Shown here in pieces: positions 52,282 through 60,745 of a DNA stretch of 64,000 bases (the stretch's first letter is position 1; each line of letters starts with the position of its first letter). The notes beneath the pieces are model-generated. The model saw only the letters and a list, made by a program, of their open reading frames with translations, was not told where the DNA came from and made no database searches. A program made the translations under genes and the position numbers. Origin of the DNA: Nocardioides sediminis (GTDB lineage Bacteria; Actinomycetota; Actinomycetes; Propionibacteriales; Nocardioidaceae); contig NZ_PZYZ01000002.1 in assembly GCF_003047295.1 (NCBI RefSeq), forward strand, positions 372,001-436,000. Reading direction: 5' to 3'.

Positions 52282-52300
52282 GCGGGCGCGTGTCGGGTAC
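52276..52300 (+). promoter_or_regulatory. SigB-type promoter of hemerythrin-like gene
   Basis: GCATGCG (52276-52282), 12 bases, GGGTAC (52295-52300), nine bases to ATG 52310. The CGCATGCG palindrome serves as -35 in both directions. Confidence 0.65.
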
Positions 52301-52309
52301 GACCGCGTC

Positions 52310-52822
52310 ATGACTGCTCCACCCCTCGAACCCGACACGGGGCGACCGCCCATCACCGCCGGCGAGGACCTGGCCCATCTCCTCGCCGCCCAGCACGCCG
52401 AGCTCGGCGAGGCGTGGCACCGGATCCCGGAGCTGCACGCGGGCGCCCGGGAGGACGTCTTCCTCCACGCGCGGCGTCGCCTGGCGGTGCACCTCGCCCT
52501 CGAGCAGGTCCTGCTCGCCCCGCACCTCGACCGCGGGGACGCCGAGCGCGACGCGTTGGCCAGGGAGGTGGTCTCCGCCGAGCTCGCGGAGCCCGGGACG
52601 CCGGGCTTCGACGCCGCCTGCACCCGCGTGGCGGCCACCGTGCGACGCCACGGCGTGGCGCACGACGCGGTGGTCATGACCGGCACGCTCCCGGAGCGCG
52701 AGCAGGGGGTGGTCGTCACCGCCACCGGCCTGTGGGACGGAGTCGGGGACGCCTACCTCGGCAACACGTGGGACGAGATGCGGGCGACCGCGCTCGAGCA
52801 GCTGTCGCCGGACCGGGCCTGA
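52310..52822 (+). CDS. Hemerythrin HHE-domain protein
   Basis: 170 residues. Helical bundle with His and Glu at the diiron-ligand spacings: LAAQHAELGEAWHRI, VFLHARRRLAVHLALEQVLLAPHL, and a later RRHGVAHDAVVM. It resembles HHE proteins linked to oxygen, NO or iron handling in stress. A heme or diiron centre is not proven by sequence. SigB-type promoter with a nine-base distance to ATG 52310. It converges on DUF1707 with a six-base gap. Confidence 0.82.
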   Translation: MTAPPLEPDTGRPPITAGEDLAHLLAAQHAELGEAWHRIPELHAGAREDVFLHARRRLAVHLALEQVLLAPHLDRGDAERDALAREVVSAELAEPGTPGFDAACTRVAATVRRHGVAHDAVVMTGTLPEREQGVVVTATGLWDGVGDAYLGNTWDEMRATALEQLSPDRA

Positions 52823-52828
52823 CAGGTC

Positions 52829-53248
52829 TCAGCGGTAAGGGGGGCGGCTCCCGTGGTTGCCGTGGCAACCGTGGTGCGCACGCGCGTGGCGCCGGCCCCG
52901 GGTCTTGAGGAAGACGACCAGGCCGATCAGCCACACCCACCACGGCACCTCGAGGGCGACGGCGAGGACGAGCGCCGCCACGAGGAACATCAGCAGCGGC
53001 GTGCGCCACGACGTCGTACGCCGGGTCGGGGGAGGCGGGGGCGGGGCCACCGGGGTGCGGGGGAGGTCCCAGAAGACGAGGTCCAGGTCGGCGAGGGTGC
53101 GCGCCGTCCAGATGGCGTCCAGGCGCTCGGCGTGCTCCTCGGTGTCGATGCGGCCGGCGGCGTAGTGCTCGTTGAGGATCGAGGTGGCGGACTCGCGCTC
53201 CCGGTCGCCGATCCGCGCCTCCCGCGGGAGCCGGCGCTGCTCGGCCAT
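52829..53248 (-). CDS. DUF1707 (SHOCT-like) membrane protein with His-rich tail
   Basis: 139 residues. N-terminal DUF1707: RIGDRERESATSILNEHYAAGRID..EEHAERLDAIW, then a Pro-rich linker, two adjacent membrane stretches (LLMFLVAALVLAVALEVPWWVWLIGLVVFL in part) and a cytosolic tail RRHARAHHGCHGNHGSR rich in His. The tail may bind metal. It overlaps the PadR stop by one base (TGATG), a common PadR-DUF1707 pairing, so it is probably the repressor's co-expressed target. Confidence 0.8.
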   Translation of the reverse strand: MAEQRRLPREARIGDRERESATSILNEHYAAGRIDTEEHAERLDAIWTARTLADLDLVFWDLPRTPVAPPPPPPTRRTTSWRTPLLMFLVAALVLAVALEVPWWVWLIGLVVFLKTRGRRHARAHHGCHGNHGSRPPYR

Positions 53249-53895
53249 CACGGCTCCTCGTCGGGCTCGGGGTCGGCGCCGTCGGCGAGGATGCCGTACA
53301 GCGCCCGCCGGGTGTCGACGAGGACGCCGATCGCGGCCTTGCGCTGGGTGTCGGAGCCCTGGGTGACGATCTGCCACACGGCGCTCATCACCTGGCCGAT
53401 CTCGGACTTGAGGTCGCCCGACGTCCCGGTCGCGGCGCGCTGCCGGGCCCGCTCGAACGGCGCCCAGACGGCGTCGAGCTCCTCGGACCGCTCGCCGACG
53501 TAGGACGCTCCCTCGGCGGTCAGCCGCAGGGTCTTGCGTCCGCGCTCGTCGTCGGTCTCCACCAGGCCCTCGTCGGCGAGCTGCTGGATCGTGGGGTAGA
53601 CCGAGCCGGGGCTGGGCCGCCACGAGCCGTTGCTGCGATCGGCGATCTGCTGGATGACCTGGTAGCCGTTGACGGGCTCACCGCGCTCCGCGGCGTCGGC
53701 GAGCGCCGACAGGATGGCCAGGCGGACGTCCCCGCGCCGGGCGCGCGGTCCTCCGGACGGGGGCTGGGCGGTCCCCGCCTGGCCCCAGCCGAGCAGTCCC
53801 TGCACCCACGGCGGTGGGCCGCTCGGGCCGCGGGGCGTGCCGCCCCAGCCGTGCTGGTCGAAACGGTGCTCCCAGGGGTTGTTCCGGTGTCCCAT
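53248..53895 (-). CDS. PadR-family transcriptional regulator
   Basis: 215 residues. A Gly/Pro/Trp-rich N-terminus (about 1-48) precedes the PadR winged helix: DVRLAILSALADAAERGEPVNGYQVIQQIADRSNGSWRPSPGSVYPTIQQLADEGLV, ending with the C-terminal dimerisation helix. ATG 53895 has GGGAGGGA upstream. A palindrome GCGATATATCGC lies 58-69 bases before the start and is probably its own operator. Confidence 0.9.
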   Translation of the reverse strand: MGHRNNPWEHRFDQHGWGGTPRGPSGPPPWVQGLLGWGQAGTAQPPSGGPRARRGDVRLAILSALADAAERGEPVNGYQVIQQIADRSNGSWRPSPGSVYPTIQQLADEGLVETDDERGRKTLRLTAEGASYVGERSEELDAVWAPFERARQRAATGTSGDLKSEIGQVMSAVWQIVTQGSDTQRKAAIGVLVDTRRALYGILADGADPEPDEEP

Positions 53896-53952
53896 GTCCG
53901 TGTCCCTCCCGACGTACGGCGCCGACTGACGGTGGCATGTCGCCGACGTATT

Positions 53953-53964
53953 GCGATATATCGC
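53953..53964. promoter_or_regulatory. PadR operator, GCGATATATCGC
   Basis: Perfect 12-base palindrome, the most AT-rich spot nearby, in the padR promoter region. The only other content of 53896-54022 is this element. Confidence 0.55.
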
Positions 53965-54022
53965 GAGCGTACGACGCGTCGTGCCGGGGCACAAGGCGTT
54001 TCCGGGCGCTGCGGGGGAGCGG

Positions 54023-54904
54023 TCAGAAGATCTCGGGGAGCTCCGACGCCCGGCCCGCGAAGCGGGGAGCGCGCTTCTCCCGGAAGGCCGCCACCCCTTC
54101 CTTGCCGTCGCCGACCGAGGTGTGCCACATGGCCAGGGAGTCGGCGCGGTGCATCTCCAGCGGCGAGGCCGCCGACGTGCCGGCGTGCAGCAGCTGCTTG
54201 GCCAGCGCCAGCGCCACGGGGGAGCGCCCGACCACGAACGAGCGGGCCAGCTCGCGTGCCGCGGGAAGCAGCTCGTCGGGCTCGTGGACCGAGCGCACCA
54301 GCCGCCCCGCGTGCGCGGCCTCGGCGGTGAGGACCTCGGCGGAGTAGACCCACTCGAGTGCCTGCTGGAGGCCGACGATGCGGGGGAGGAAGTACGACGA
54401 GCAGGCCTCCGGCACGATGCCGAGCCGCCCGAAGACGAACCCGATGCGGGCCGTCGTCGAGGCGAGGCGCAGGTCCATGGCCAGCGTCATGGTGGCGCCG
54501 ATGCCCACCGCCGCACCGTTGATCGCGGCGACGACCGGCTTGGGGCAGGCGTGGATCGCCAGCGCCACCTTGCCGCCGGTGTCGCGCACGCCGTCCTGCC
54601 ACGGCTCCTCGGTGAGGTGGTCGCGGAGGTCCGCAGGGGTGGGGTGCAGCGTCTCGTCGAGGCCGAAGACGTTGCCCTCGGCGGACAGGTCCATGCCGGC
54701 GCAGAAGGCGCGTCCGGCGCCGGTGACGACCACGGCCCGGACGGCGTCGTCGGTGGCGGCGGCGCGGAAGAAGGCCTCGAGCTCGCGCGCCATCGTGACG
54801 GTGAACGAGTTGAGGGCCTCGGTCCGGTCGAGCGTGAGCGTGCAGACGCCGTCCTCGTCGAGCTCGACCGACAGCGTCTCGTACGACGTGCTCGACGCGG
54901 TCAT
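54023..54904 (-). CDS. Enoyl-CoA hydratase/isomerase-family protein
   Basis: 293 residues. Crotonase fold with VVVTGAGRAFCAGMDLS for the first oxyanion hole and AAINGAAVGIGATMTLAMDLRLAS for the second; FVFGRLGIVPEACSSYFLPRIVG follows the family. It probably acts in beta-oxidation of acyl-CoA; hydratase or isomerase cannot be told. ATG 54904 overlaps the LCP stop in ATGA, an unusual coupling of an envelope and a lipid-metabolism gene. Confidence 0.9.
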   Translation of the reverse strand: MTASSTSYETLSVELDEDGVCTLTLDRTEALNSFTVTMARELEAFFRAAATDDAVRAVVVTGAGRAFCAGMDLSAEGNVFGLDETLHPTPADLRDHLTEEPWQDGVRDTGGKVALAIHACPKPVVAAINGAAVGIGATMTLAMDLRLASTTARIGFVFGRLGIVPEACSSYFLPRIVGLQQALEWVYSAEVLTAEAAHAGRLVRSVHEPDELLPAARELARSFVVGRSPVALALAKQLLHAGTSAASPLEMHRADSLAMWHTSVGDGKEGVAAFREKRAPRFAGRASELPEIF

Positions 54905-56136
54905 CCGCGCGGCATTCCGCTGGGGGTGCACAGGTTCTGCGGGATGCTCGAGGTGTCGTCCTCGCGGATGTAGGAGAAGAGCTCCTCGGAGCGCTGCTCG
55001 TCCCACGTGACCGCGAGGTCCTGGATCGGGACGCCGCAGGTCAGGCCGGACTCGCCGTCCACCCGGGTCATGGCGAACGCGAACCGGCCCAGCGAGATCG
55101 GGCTGGTCCCGTCGCTGACCGAGAAGGAGTCCGAGGAGGCCATCGCCAGCTGGTAGTAGCGCAGCGGGTTGACGAACGTCCACGGCGACAGTGCCTCGTC
55201 GCCGATCGAGGAGACGACCTCGCGCTGAGCCCGGGCGCGGTCGATGTCGCCGAGCTCGGAGTAGGTCTTGCGCGAGCGGGCGTAGCCCAGGGCGGTCTTG
55301 CCGTCGGCCTCCTGGCAGCCCTTCGGGATGTCGAGGTTGGCGTCGGGGTCCTTCATCGCCGTCTGGGGGCAGATCTCGACGCCGCCGACCGCGTCCACCA
55401 TGCCGACGAACCCACCGAACCCGATCTCGATGTAGTCGTCGATGCGGATGCCGGTCTCGTTCTCCAGCGTGCGGATGAGCAGCTGCGGGCCGCCGTAGGC
55501 GAAGGCGGCGTTGACCTTGGTGGTGCCGCGGCCGGGGATGTCCACGATCGAGTCGCGCGGGATGGACATCAGCAGGTTGGGTCCGTCGCCGGTGTGCAGC
55601 AGCATGATCGTGTCGGTGCGCTGGCCGACCTCGCCGCCGGTGCCGAGCTCGCGGCGCTCCTCCTCGGTGAGGTCGTCGCGGGAGTCCGAGCCCACGATCA
55701 GGTAGGTGTTGCCGCCCTGGTCGTCGGGCCGGCCGTCGTCGCCGGGCATGGCCTCGATCTTGTCGACCTTGCTCCACGCCCACAGGGGCACGGCGACCAT
55801 GAAGACCAGCCACACCAGCACGAGCAGCTTGACGATGCCGAACCGGAAGCGGGGACGCCGGCGCTCGCGCTTCGGGCGCGGCGGGGGCGCGGTGGCGCCG
55901 CCGCGGGCGGGCCCGCCGGGCGGACGGCCATCACCGGACGACGTACGGGGCTGGGCGGGCATGACCCGCGTCTCGTCGGGGCGCTCACGACCGCTCGGGC
56001 GGCCCTGGGTGGGCACCATGCGCGTGGCGTCGGACGAGCCGGGAGGCGGGGAACCCTTGCCGCCCTTGCCGTAGAGCCAGTCGTACTCGGGCGTCCCTTC
56101 CTCGGGACCGCCCTTCCCGGGGGGACGTTCAGACAT
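54901..56136 (-). CDS. LytR-CpsA-Psr family glycopolymer ligase
   Basis: 411 residues. A cytosolic disordered N-terminus (about 1-95, Pro/Gly/Arg-rich) is followed by one membrane segment (about 98-118, GIVKLLVLVWLVFMVAVPLW) and the LCP domain outside the membrane (about 140-310): LIVGSDSRDD, RTDTIMLLHTG, LMSIPRDSIVDIPG, KVNAAFAYGG, and ALGYARSRKTYSELGDIDRARAQREV. LCP enzymes attach polyprenyl-linked glycopolymers to peptidoglycan. Leaderless start; divergent from the thioesterase gene with only 23 bases between start codons. Confidence 0.93.
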   Translation of the reverse strand: MSERPPGKGGPEEGTPEYDWLYGKGGKGSPPPGSSDATRMVPTQGRPSGRERPDETRVMPAQPRTSSGDGRPPGGPARGGATAPPPRPKRERRRPRFRFGIVKLLVLVWLVFMVAVPLWAWSKVDKIEAMPGDDGRPDDQGGNTYLIVGSDSRDDLTEEERRELGTGGEVGQRTDTIMLLHTGDGPNLLMSIPRDSIVDIPGRGTTKVNAAFAYGGPQLLIRTLENETGIRIDDYIEIGFGGFVGMVDAVGGVEICPQTAMKDPDANLDIPKGCQEADGKTALGYARSRKTYSELGDIDRARAQREVVSSIGDEALSPWTFVNPLRYYQLAMASSDSFSVSDGTSPISLGRFAFAMTRVDGESGLTCGVPIQDLAVTWDEQRSEELFSYIREDDTSSIPQNLCTPSGMPRG

Positions 56137-56143
56137 GCCCGAG

Positions 56144-56149
56144 ACGCTA
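56144..56149 (-). promoter_or_regulatory. Leaderless -10 box of LCP gene
   Basis: TAGCGT on the minus strand, seven bases before ATG 56136; overlaps the opposite box by two bases. Confidence 0.6.
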
Positions 56150-56153
56150 CCGT
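56148..56153 (+). promoter_or_regulatory. Leaderless -10 box of thioesterase gene
   Basis: TACCGT, six bases before ATG 56160. Confidence 0.55.
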
Positions 56154-56159
56154 GCCCGC

Positions 56160-56666
56160 ATGAGTGCAGCCCCCACCGCGCGTCCGGTGTCCTTCTCGCG
56201 GGTCTCGCTCGCGATGGCCGCCACCTCGGTCCACGCCAACATCCTGGGCAACGTCCACGGCGGGGAGATCATGAAGCTCGCGGACTCGACCGCCGGTGCC
56301 GTCGCCTTCCGGCACAGCGACGGTCCGGCCGTGACCGCCGCGATGGACGAGATGACCTTCCTGCGCCCCGTGCACGTCGGCGACATCGTCCAGACCCGGT
56401 CCCAGGTCAACTGGGCCGGCCGCTCCTCGATGGAGATCGGCGTGCGGGTCGAGACCCAGCCGTGGGGCAACGCCGCCGACGACCCGGTGCACGTGGCCAG
56501 CGCCTACTTCGTGTTCGTCGCGATCGACGAGGACGGTGCCCCGCGTGCCGTCCCGGGGCTGGTCACCGAGACGGAGAGCGAGGTGCGTCGCGAGCGCGAG
56601 GCCCGCATCCGCCGGGCGCACCGGCTCGCCCGCAAGGCGGAGATCGACCAGGGGCGCGAGGCGTGA
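56160..56666 (+). CDS. Hotdog-fold acyl-CoA thioesterase
   Basis: 168 residues, a single YciA/BACH-type domain: HANILGNVHGGEIMKLADSTAGAVAFRH, with the catalytic-region VHGGEIM and helix LAD, then MTFLRPVHVGDIVQTRSQV and ASAYFVFVAID. It hydrolyses acyl-CoA to CoA and free acid. Its stop overlaps the GTG of the DUF402 gene in GTGA. Confidence 0.9.
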   Translation: MSAAPTARPVSFSRVSLAMAATSVHANILGNVHGGEIMKLADSTAGAVAFRHSDGPAVTAAMDEMTFLRPVHVGDIVQTRSQVNWAGRSSMEIGVRVETQPWGNAADDPVHVASAYFVFVAIDEDGAPRAVPGLVTETESEVRREREARIRRAHRLARKAEIDQGREA

Positions 56667-57211
56667 CGACCCCGTGGGTGCCCGGTGAGGTGATCAGCCG
56701 CCGAGAGGTGCTGCACGGCCACCTGTGGCTCGAGCACCCCGTCACCGTCGTGGACGACGACGGCACGACCTTCGCGGTGCTGCTCGAGCCCGGCTCGCCG
56801 TTCACCTTCCACGATCACCCGTTCGGCCCGCACCCCTGGCGCGCCCACACGGCGTGGGGCGGCACGACCGTGCTCCAGGTCCACCGCGAGGGGGAGCGGT
56901 ACGGCGCGTGGAAGTTCTTCGACGCGACGCCGACCGGCCCGGTGTTCCGCTACTGGTACCTCAACTTCGAGGCGCCGGTCGTGCGTGACGACGACGGCTA
57001 CGACACCGACGACCACGGCCTCGACCTGATCGTGCACCCGGACGGCCGTCGGGAGTGGAAGGACGTCGAGCACCTGCACGTGCAGCGGGCGCAGGGCCGC
57101 ATCGACCTCGACACGGTGGGCGCCGTGCTGGCGGCGGCCGACGCCGCGGTGGACCTGCTCGACGCCGACGACCGCTGGTGGTCGGCGTACGACGACTGGG
57201 TGCCCGCCTGA
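56663..57211 (+). CDS. DUF402-family protein
   Basis: 182 residues. Matches DUF402/FomD-like proteins: YGAWKFFDATPTGPVFRYWYLNFEAPVVR, DHGLDLIVHPDGRREWKD and the final WWSAYDDW. Relatives are nucleoside di-/triphosphate hydrolases requiring divalent metal through Asp/Glu clusters, which are present here. GTG 56663 is the only start consistent with the GTGA overlap. Confidence 0.85.
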   Translation: MTTPWVPGEVISRREVLHGHLWLEHPVTVVDDDGTTFAVLLEPGSPFTFHDHPFGPHPWRAHTAWGGTTVLQVHREGERYGAWKFFDATPTGPVFRYWYLNFEAPVVRDDDGYDTDDHGLDLIVHPDGRREWKDVEHLHVQRAQGRIDLDTVGAVLAAADAAVDLLDADDRWWSAYDDWVPA

Positions 57212-57304
57212 CCCATCGCGTGCTCACGGCGCGTCGTACCCGGCTGTGACGGTTGGGACTGGTGATACTGGCCGGGCTGACTTCCCCCAGCAGAGAGGCA
57301 CCCC

Positions 57305-58852
57305 ATGCCGCCCGACAGCTCCAGCGGGTCGCACCCCGACGCTCCGCGCCTCAGCACCGAAGACCGGGCGCAGCGCGTCCGGTTCCGTCGCGCCGTGACC
57401 CTGATGGTGATGACCCTCGTCGTCCCCGGCTCGGCCCAGCTCATGGCGGGCAACCGTCGTATCGGCCGGATCGCCACACGCGTGTGGTTCGCCGTCGTCA
57501 CGGTCACGCTGCTCAGCGCGCTCGTGGCCGTCTTCGCCCACTCCTTCGCGTTCTGGGTCGCCTCCAACACCCTGCTGCTCGGCCTGCTCCGCCTGGGCCT
57601 GATGGGCCTGGCCGTCGGCTGGGCCCTGCTCTTCATGGACGCCTGGCGGCTGGGGCAGCCGCTCGGTCTGCAGCGCCAGCAGCGCCTGGCCGTGGTCGGC
57701 GTCAACGGGCTGCTCTCGCTGGCCGTCGCCGGGTCGCTGCTGTTCGGCGCCCACATGGTCGGCGTGCAGCGCCAGTTCATGCTCACGATGTTCGGCGACG
57801 GAGCTGTCGTCGGCGCGCACGACGGGCGCTTCAACATCCTCCTGCTCGGCGGCGACTCCGGTGCCGGCCGCTGGGGCCTGCGGCCGGACTCGCTGACGGT
57901 CGCCAGCATCGACGCCCGCACCGGCAAGACGGTCCTGGTCGGGCTGCCGCGCAACATGGCCAACTTCCCCTTCGCCGAGGGCTCGCCGATGGCCGAGGAG
58001 TTCCCCCGGGGCTTCGACTGCGACGGCTGCTACCTCAACGGCGTGAGCACCTGGGCCCAGGACCACCCCGAGCTCTTCAAGGGCTCGGACGACCCGGGCG
58101 TCAACGCGACCGTCTCGGCCGTCGAGGGCATCACCGACCTCGACATCAACTACTACGCCATGGTCAACCTCGCCGGCTTCCGCAACCTCGTGGACGCCGT
58201 GGGCGGCGTCGAGCTGACCGTGCGCGACCGGATCCCGGTCGGCCTGCCGCACGACTCCTTCTTCCGCTGGATCGAGCCCGGCACCCGCACCCTCGACGGG
58301 ATGGACACGCTGTGGTTCGCCCGGGCCCGGGAGGGGTCGGACGACTACTCCCGGATGGCGCGCCAGAAGTGCGTGATGAACGCGATGCTGCAGCAGGTGA
58401 GCCCGGAGACGGCGCTGCGCAACTTCGAGAAGATCGCCAAGGCATCCTCGGAGATGATCTCCACCAGCGTGCCGCGCGGCGAGGTGGGCCGGTTCGTCGA
58501 CCTGGCGCTCAAGGCCCGCAGCCAGAAGATCGCCACGGTGTCCCTGGTGCCGCCCCGGATCAACACCGCCGACCCGGACGTCGAGCTGATCCACAGCCTC
58601 GTCGCCGACGCCATCGACCGGGCCGAGGGCGAGTCGCCCGCGCCCGCTCCCGCGCCGGCCGAGACCGAGGACACAGGGGAGCCCGCGACGAGCGAGGCGC
58701 CCGCCGAGGAAGCTCCCGCCCCCGCCGAGGCACCGGCCACCACCCCGGCGGCCCCGCCGGCCGCGCCGCCGTCGATGACCGGCGGGTCGTTGGGGACGCT
58801 CAAGGACGGGTACGTCGCCAACGACTCCGAGGACCTCGGGGCGGCCTGCTGA
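57305..58852 (+). CDS. LCP-family glycopolymer ligase with multi-span N-terminus
   Basis: 515 residues. Four or five membrane segments (about 35-160) precede the LCP domain (about 175-420): ILLLGGDSGAGRWGLRPDSL, VLVGLPRNMANFP, NATVSAVEGITDLDINYYAMVNLAGFRNLVDAVGGV and RAREGSDDYSRMARQKCV. The C-terminal about 90 residues are Pro/Ala/Glu-rich and then end in Cys. The extra membrane segments set it apart from the one-span LCP at 54.9 kb. It precedes the galactan genes, so it may attach that polymer to peptidoglycan. Confidence 0.9.
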   Translation: MPPDSSSGSHPDAPRLSTEDRAQRVRFRRAVTLMVMTLVVPGSAQLMAGNRRIGRIATRVWFAVVTVTLLSALVAVFAHSFAFWVASNTLLLGLLRLGLMGLAVGWALLFMDAWRLGQPLGLQRQQRLAVVGVNGLLSLAVAGSLLFGAHMVGVQRQFMLTMFGDGAVVGAHDGRFNILLLGGDSGAGRWGLRPDSLTVASIDARTGKTVLVGLPRNMANFPFAEGSPMAEEFPRGFDCDGCYLNGVSTWAQDHPELFKGSDDPGVNATVSAVEGITDLDINYYAMVNLAGFRNLVDAVGGVELTVRDRIPVGLPHDSFFRWIEPGTRTLDGMDTLWFARAREGSDDYSRMARQKCVMNAMLQQVSPETALRNFEKIAKASSEMISTSVPRGEVGRFVDLALKARSQKIATVSLVPPRINTADPDVELIHSLVADAIDRAEGESPAPAPAPAETEDTGEPATSEAPAEEAPAPAEAPATTPAAPPAAPPSMTGGSLGTLKDGYVANDSEDLGAAC

Positions 58853-58891
58853 CCGGGCCGTCCCCGGGGCGGGGTCCCACCGACCGCGCTC

Positions 58892-58897
58892 TAGGGT
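58892..58897 (+). promoter_or_regulatory. Leaderless -10 box of first GT2 gene
   Basis: TAGGGT, seven bases before GTG 58905; starts the galactan gene group. Confidence 0.6.
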
Positions 58898-58904
58898 GTA
58901 CGCC

Positions 58905-59834
58905 GTGACTGCCCCCCGTGATGGACGTGTCGTCGCGGTGGTCGTCACCTTCAACCGGCTGCCGCTGCTCCAGCGCCTCGTACGCCGCCTGGGCGAGGTG
59001 CCCGGCCTCGCCGAGGTCCTCGTGCTCGACAACGCGTCGGTCGACGGCACCGGTGCGTGGCTGGCCGGCCAGCAGACGACGGGGGAGACCCCGCTGCTGG
59101 CCCGGACCCTCGAGCACAACCGCGGCGGCGCCGGCGGCTTTCACGACGGGCTCGCCTGGGCGATCGACCGCGGCGCCGACCTGGTCTGGCTGATGGACGA
59201 CGACGGCCTCCCCGAGCCCGACTGCCTCGCCACCCTCCTGGCCCACGGGGACGACTACGACTTCTGGGGACCGGTCGTCGTCGACGAGGACGACCCCGAC
59301 CGCCTCGTGTTCCCGATCCGGCTGCCGGGCGGCGCCCGCGTGGTGGGCGACGTCGCCCAGGTGCGGGCGGCAGCCGGCGACGGAGTGCTGGCCGACGTGG
59401 TGATCCCCTTCAACGGCGTGCTGGTCACCAAGGAGCTGGTGGACCGCATCGGCCTGCCCCGCGAGGAATTCTTCATCTGGGGGGACGACGTGGAGTACCT
59501 GTGGCGGGCCCGCGAGGCCGGCGCCCGGGTGGCCACGGTCGCCGAGGCCCGGGTGCTGCACCCCAGCGTCGGCGAGCTCGGGACGCCGATGATGTGGGGG
59601 CGCACGACCTACAACCACAGCCCGAGCGACCTCAAGCACTACTGCATGGCGCGCAACAACCTGGTCAACCTCCGCGACTACCGCGGACCGCTGCACGCGC
59701 TGGCCTTCGTGGTCAAGACGGTGTGGTTCTACACGATCACCCGCCCCAGCCTCGCCCGGCTACGGCTCAGCGCGGGAGCGATGCGCGCCGGCCTGGCGGG
59801 GGAGTACGAGGGCCACGAGAGGTTCCTGCGATGA
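58905..59834 (+). CDS. GT2-family glycosyltransferase
   Basis: 309 residues. N-terminal GT-A fold AVVVTFNRLPLLQRL and DNASVDGTGAWL, the metal-binding DDD in VWLMDDDGLPEPD, and FFIWGDDVEYLWRAREAG in the acceptor region, typical of rhamnosyl- and galactofuranosyltransferases such as GlfT1. It likely adds an early sugar to a lipid-linked galactan precursor on the cytosolic face. Its stop overlaps the next GT2 gene in ATGA. Confidence 0.88.
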   Translation: MTAPRDGRVVAVVVTFNRLPLLQRLVRRLGEVPGLAEVLVLDNASVDGTGAWLAGQQTTGETPLLARTLEHNRGGAGGFHDGLAWAIDRGADLVWLMDDDGLPEPDCLATLLAHGDDYDFWGPVVVDEDDPDRLVFPIRLPGGARVVGDVAQVRAAAGDGVLADVVIPFNGVLVTKELVDRIGLPREEFFIWGDDVEYLWRAREAGARVATVAEARVLHPSVGELGTPMMWGRTTYNHSPSDLKHYCMARNNLVNLRDYRGPLHALAFVVKTVWFYTITRPSLARLRLSAGAMRAGLAGEYEGHERFLR

Positions 59835-60745
59835 CCGAGACCGTCGCCGTCGTGGTGGTCACCTACAACCGCGCCGACCTGCTGGTCGGGATGCTGGCCG
59901 GCCTGGCCGCCCAGACCCGGCGTCCGGACGTCGTCGTGGTCGTCGACAACGCCTCGACCGACCACACCCGCGACGTCCTCGAGGCCCACGCCGCCCGCCC
60001 CGACGCGCTCGTCCTCGACGTCGTCCACCAGGAGTCCAACACGGGCGGCGCCGGCGGCTTCCACACCGGCGTCCGCAGGGCGTACGAGGGCGGCTGGGAC
60101 CGCATCTGGCTGATGGACGACGACGTCGTCCCGGCCCCCGACTGCCTGGCCACGCTGATGGCCACCGACGGGGACTGCCTGATGGCGGTGCGCGAGGACC
60201 TGTCCGGTGCGCTGTGCGAGAAGGCGGCGGTCCGCTTCGACATGGCCAACCCGCTGGCCGTCCGCCCCAAGACCGCCAGCGTCGACTCGACGTACGCGTC
60301 CCGGGAGGAGATGCCGGCGCTGGTCGAGGTGGAGAACGTCGCCTTCGAGGGCTACATGGTGCGCCGCCGCGTCGTCGACGCGATCGGCCTGCCCGACCCG
60401 ACGTTCTTCATCTTCTACGACGACGTCGACTGGGCGCTGCGTGCCCGGCGCGCGGGCTTCACGATCTCGGCCGTCCGCGACGCGGTCCTGGTGCGCCAGC
60501 TCGACTTCAACCAGCAGCACGACCTGGCGGGCTGGAAGGGGTTCTACATGTACCGCAACCTGTTCGTCGTGCACTTCCGGTACGGCGAGAACGTGCTCGT
60601 CCGCCTCAAGCCGTGGATGATCGTCCTGGTCGTCGTCCTGGCCAGCCCGCTCCGCGGCGGCCGGGGCGAGGCCGCCAACGTGACCCGCGCCATCCGGGCC
60701 GCGCGAGGCATGCGACGCCTGCCCGAGGTGGCCGCCCCCGCTCGC

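Noticed and set aside
53896..54022. SigB-type promoter for padR
   Set aside because: CATGCC and CCGTACG are present but spacing and core differ from the shared motif.
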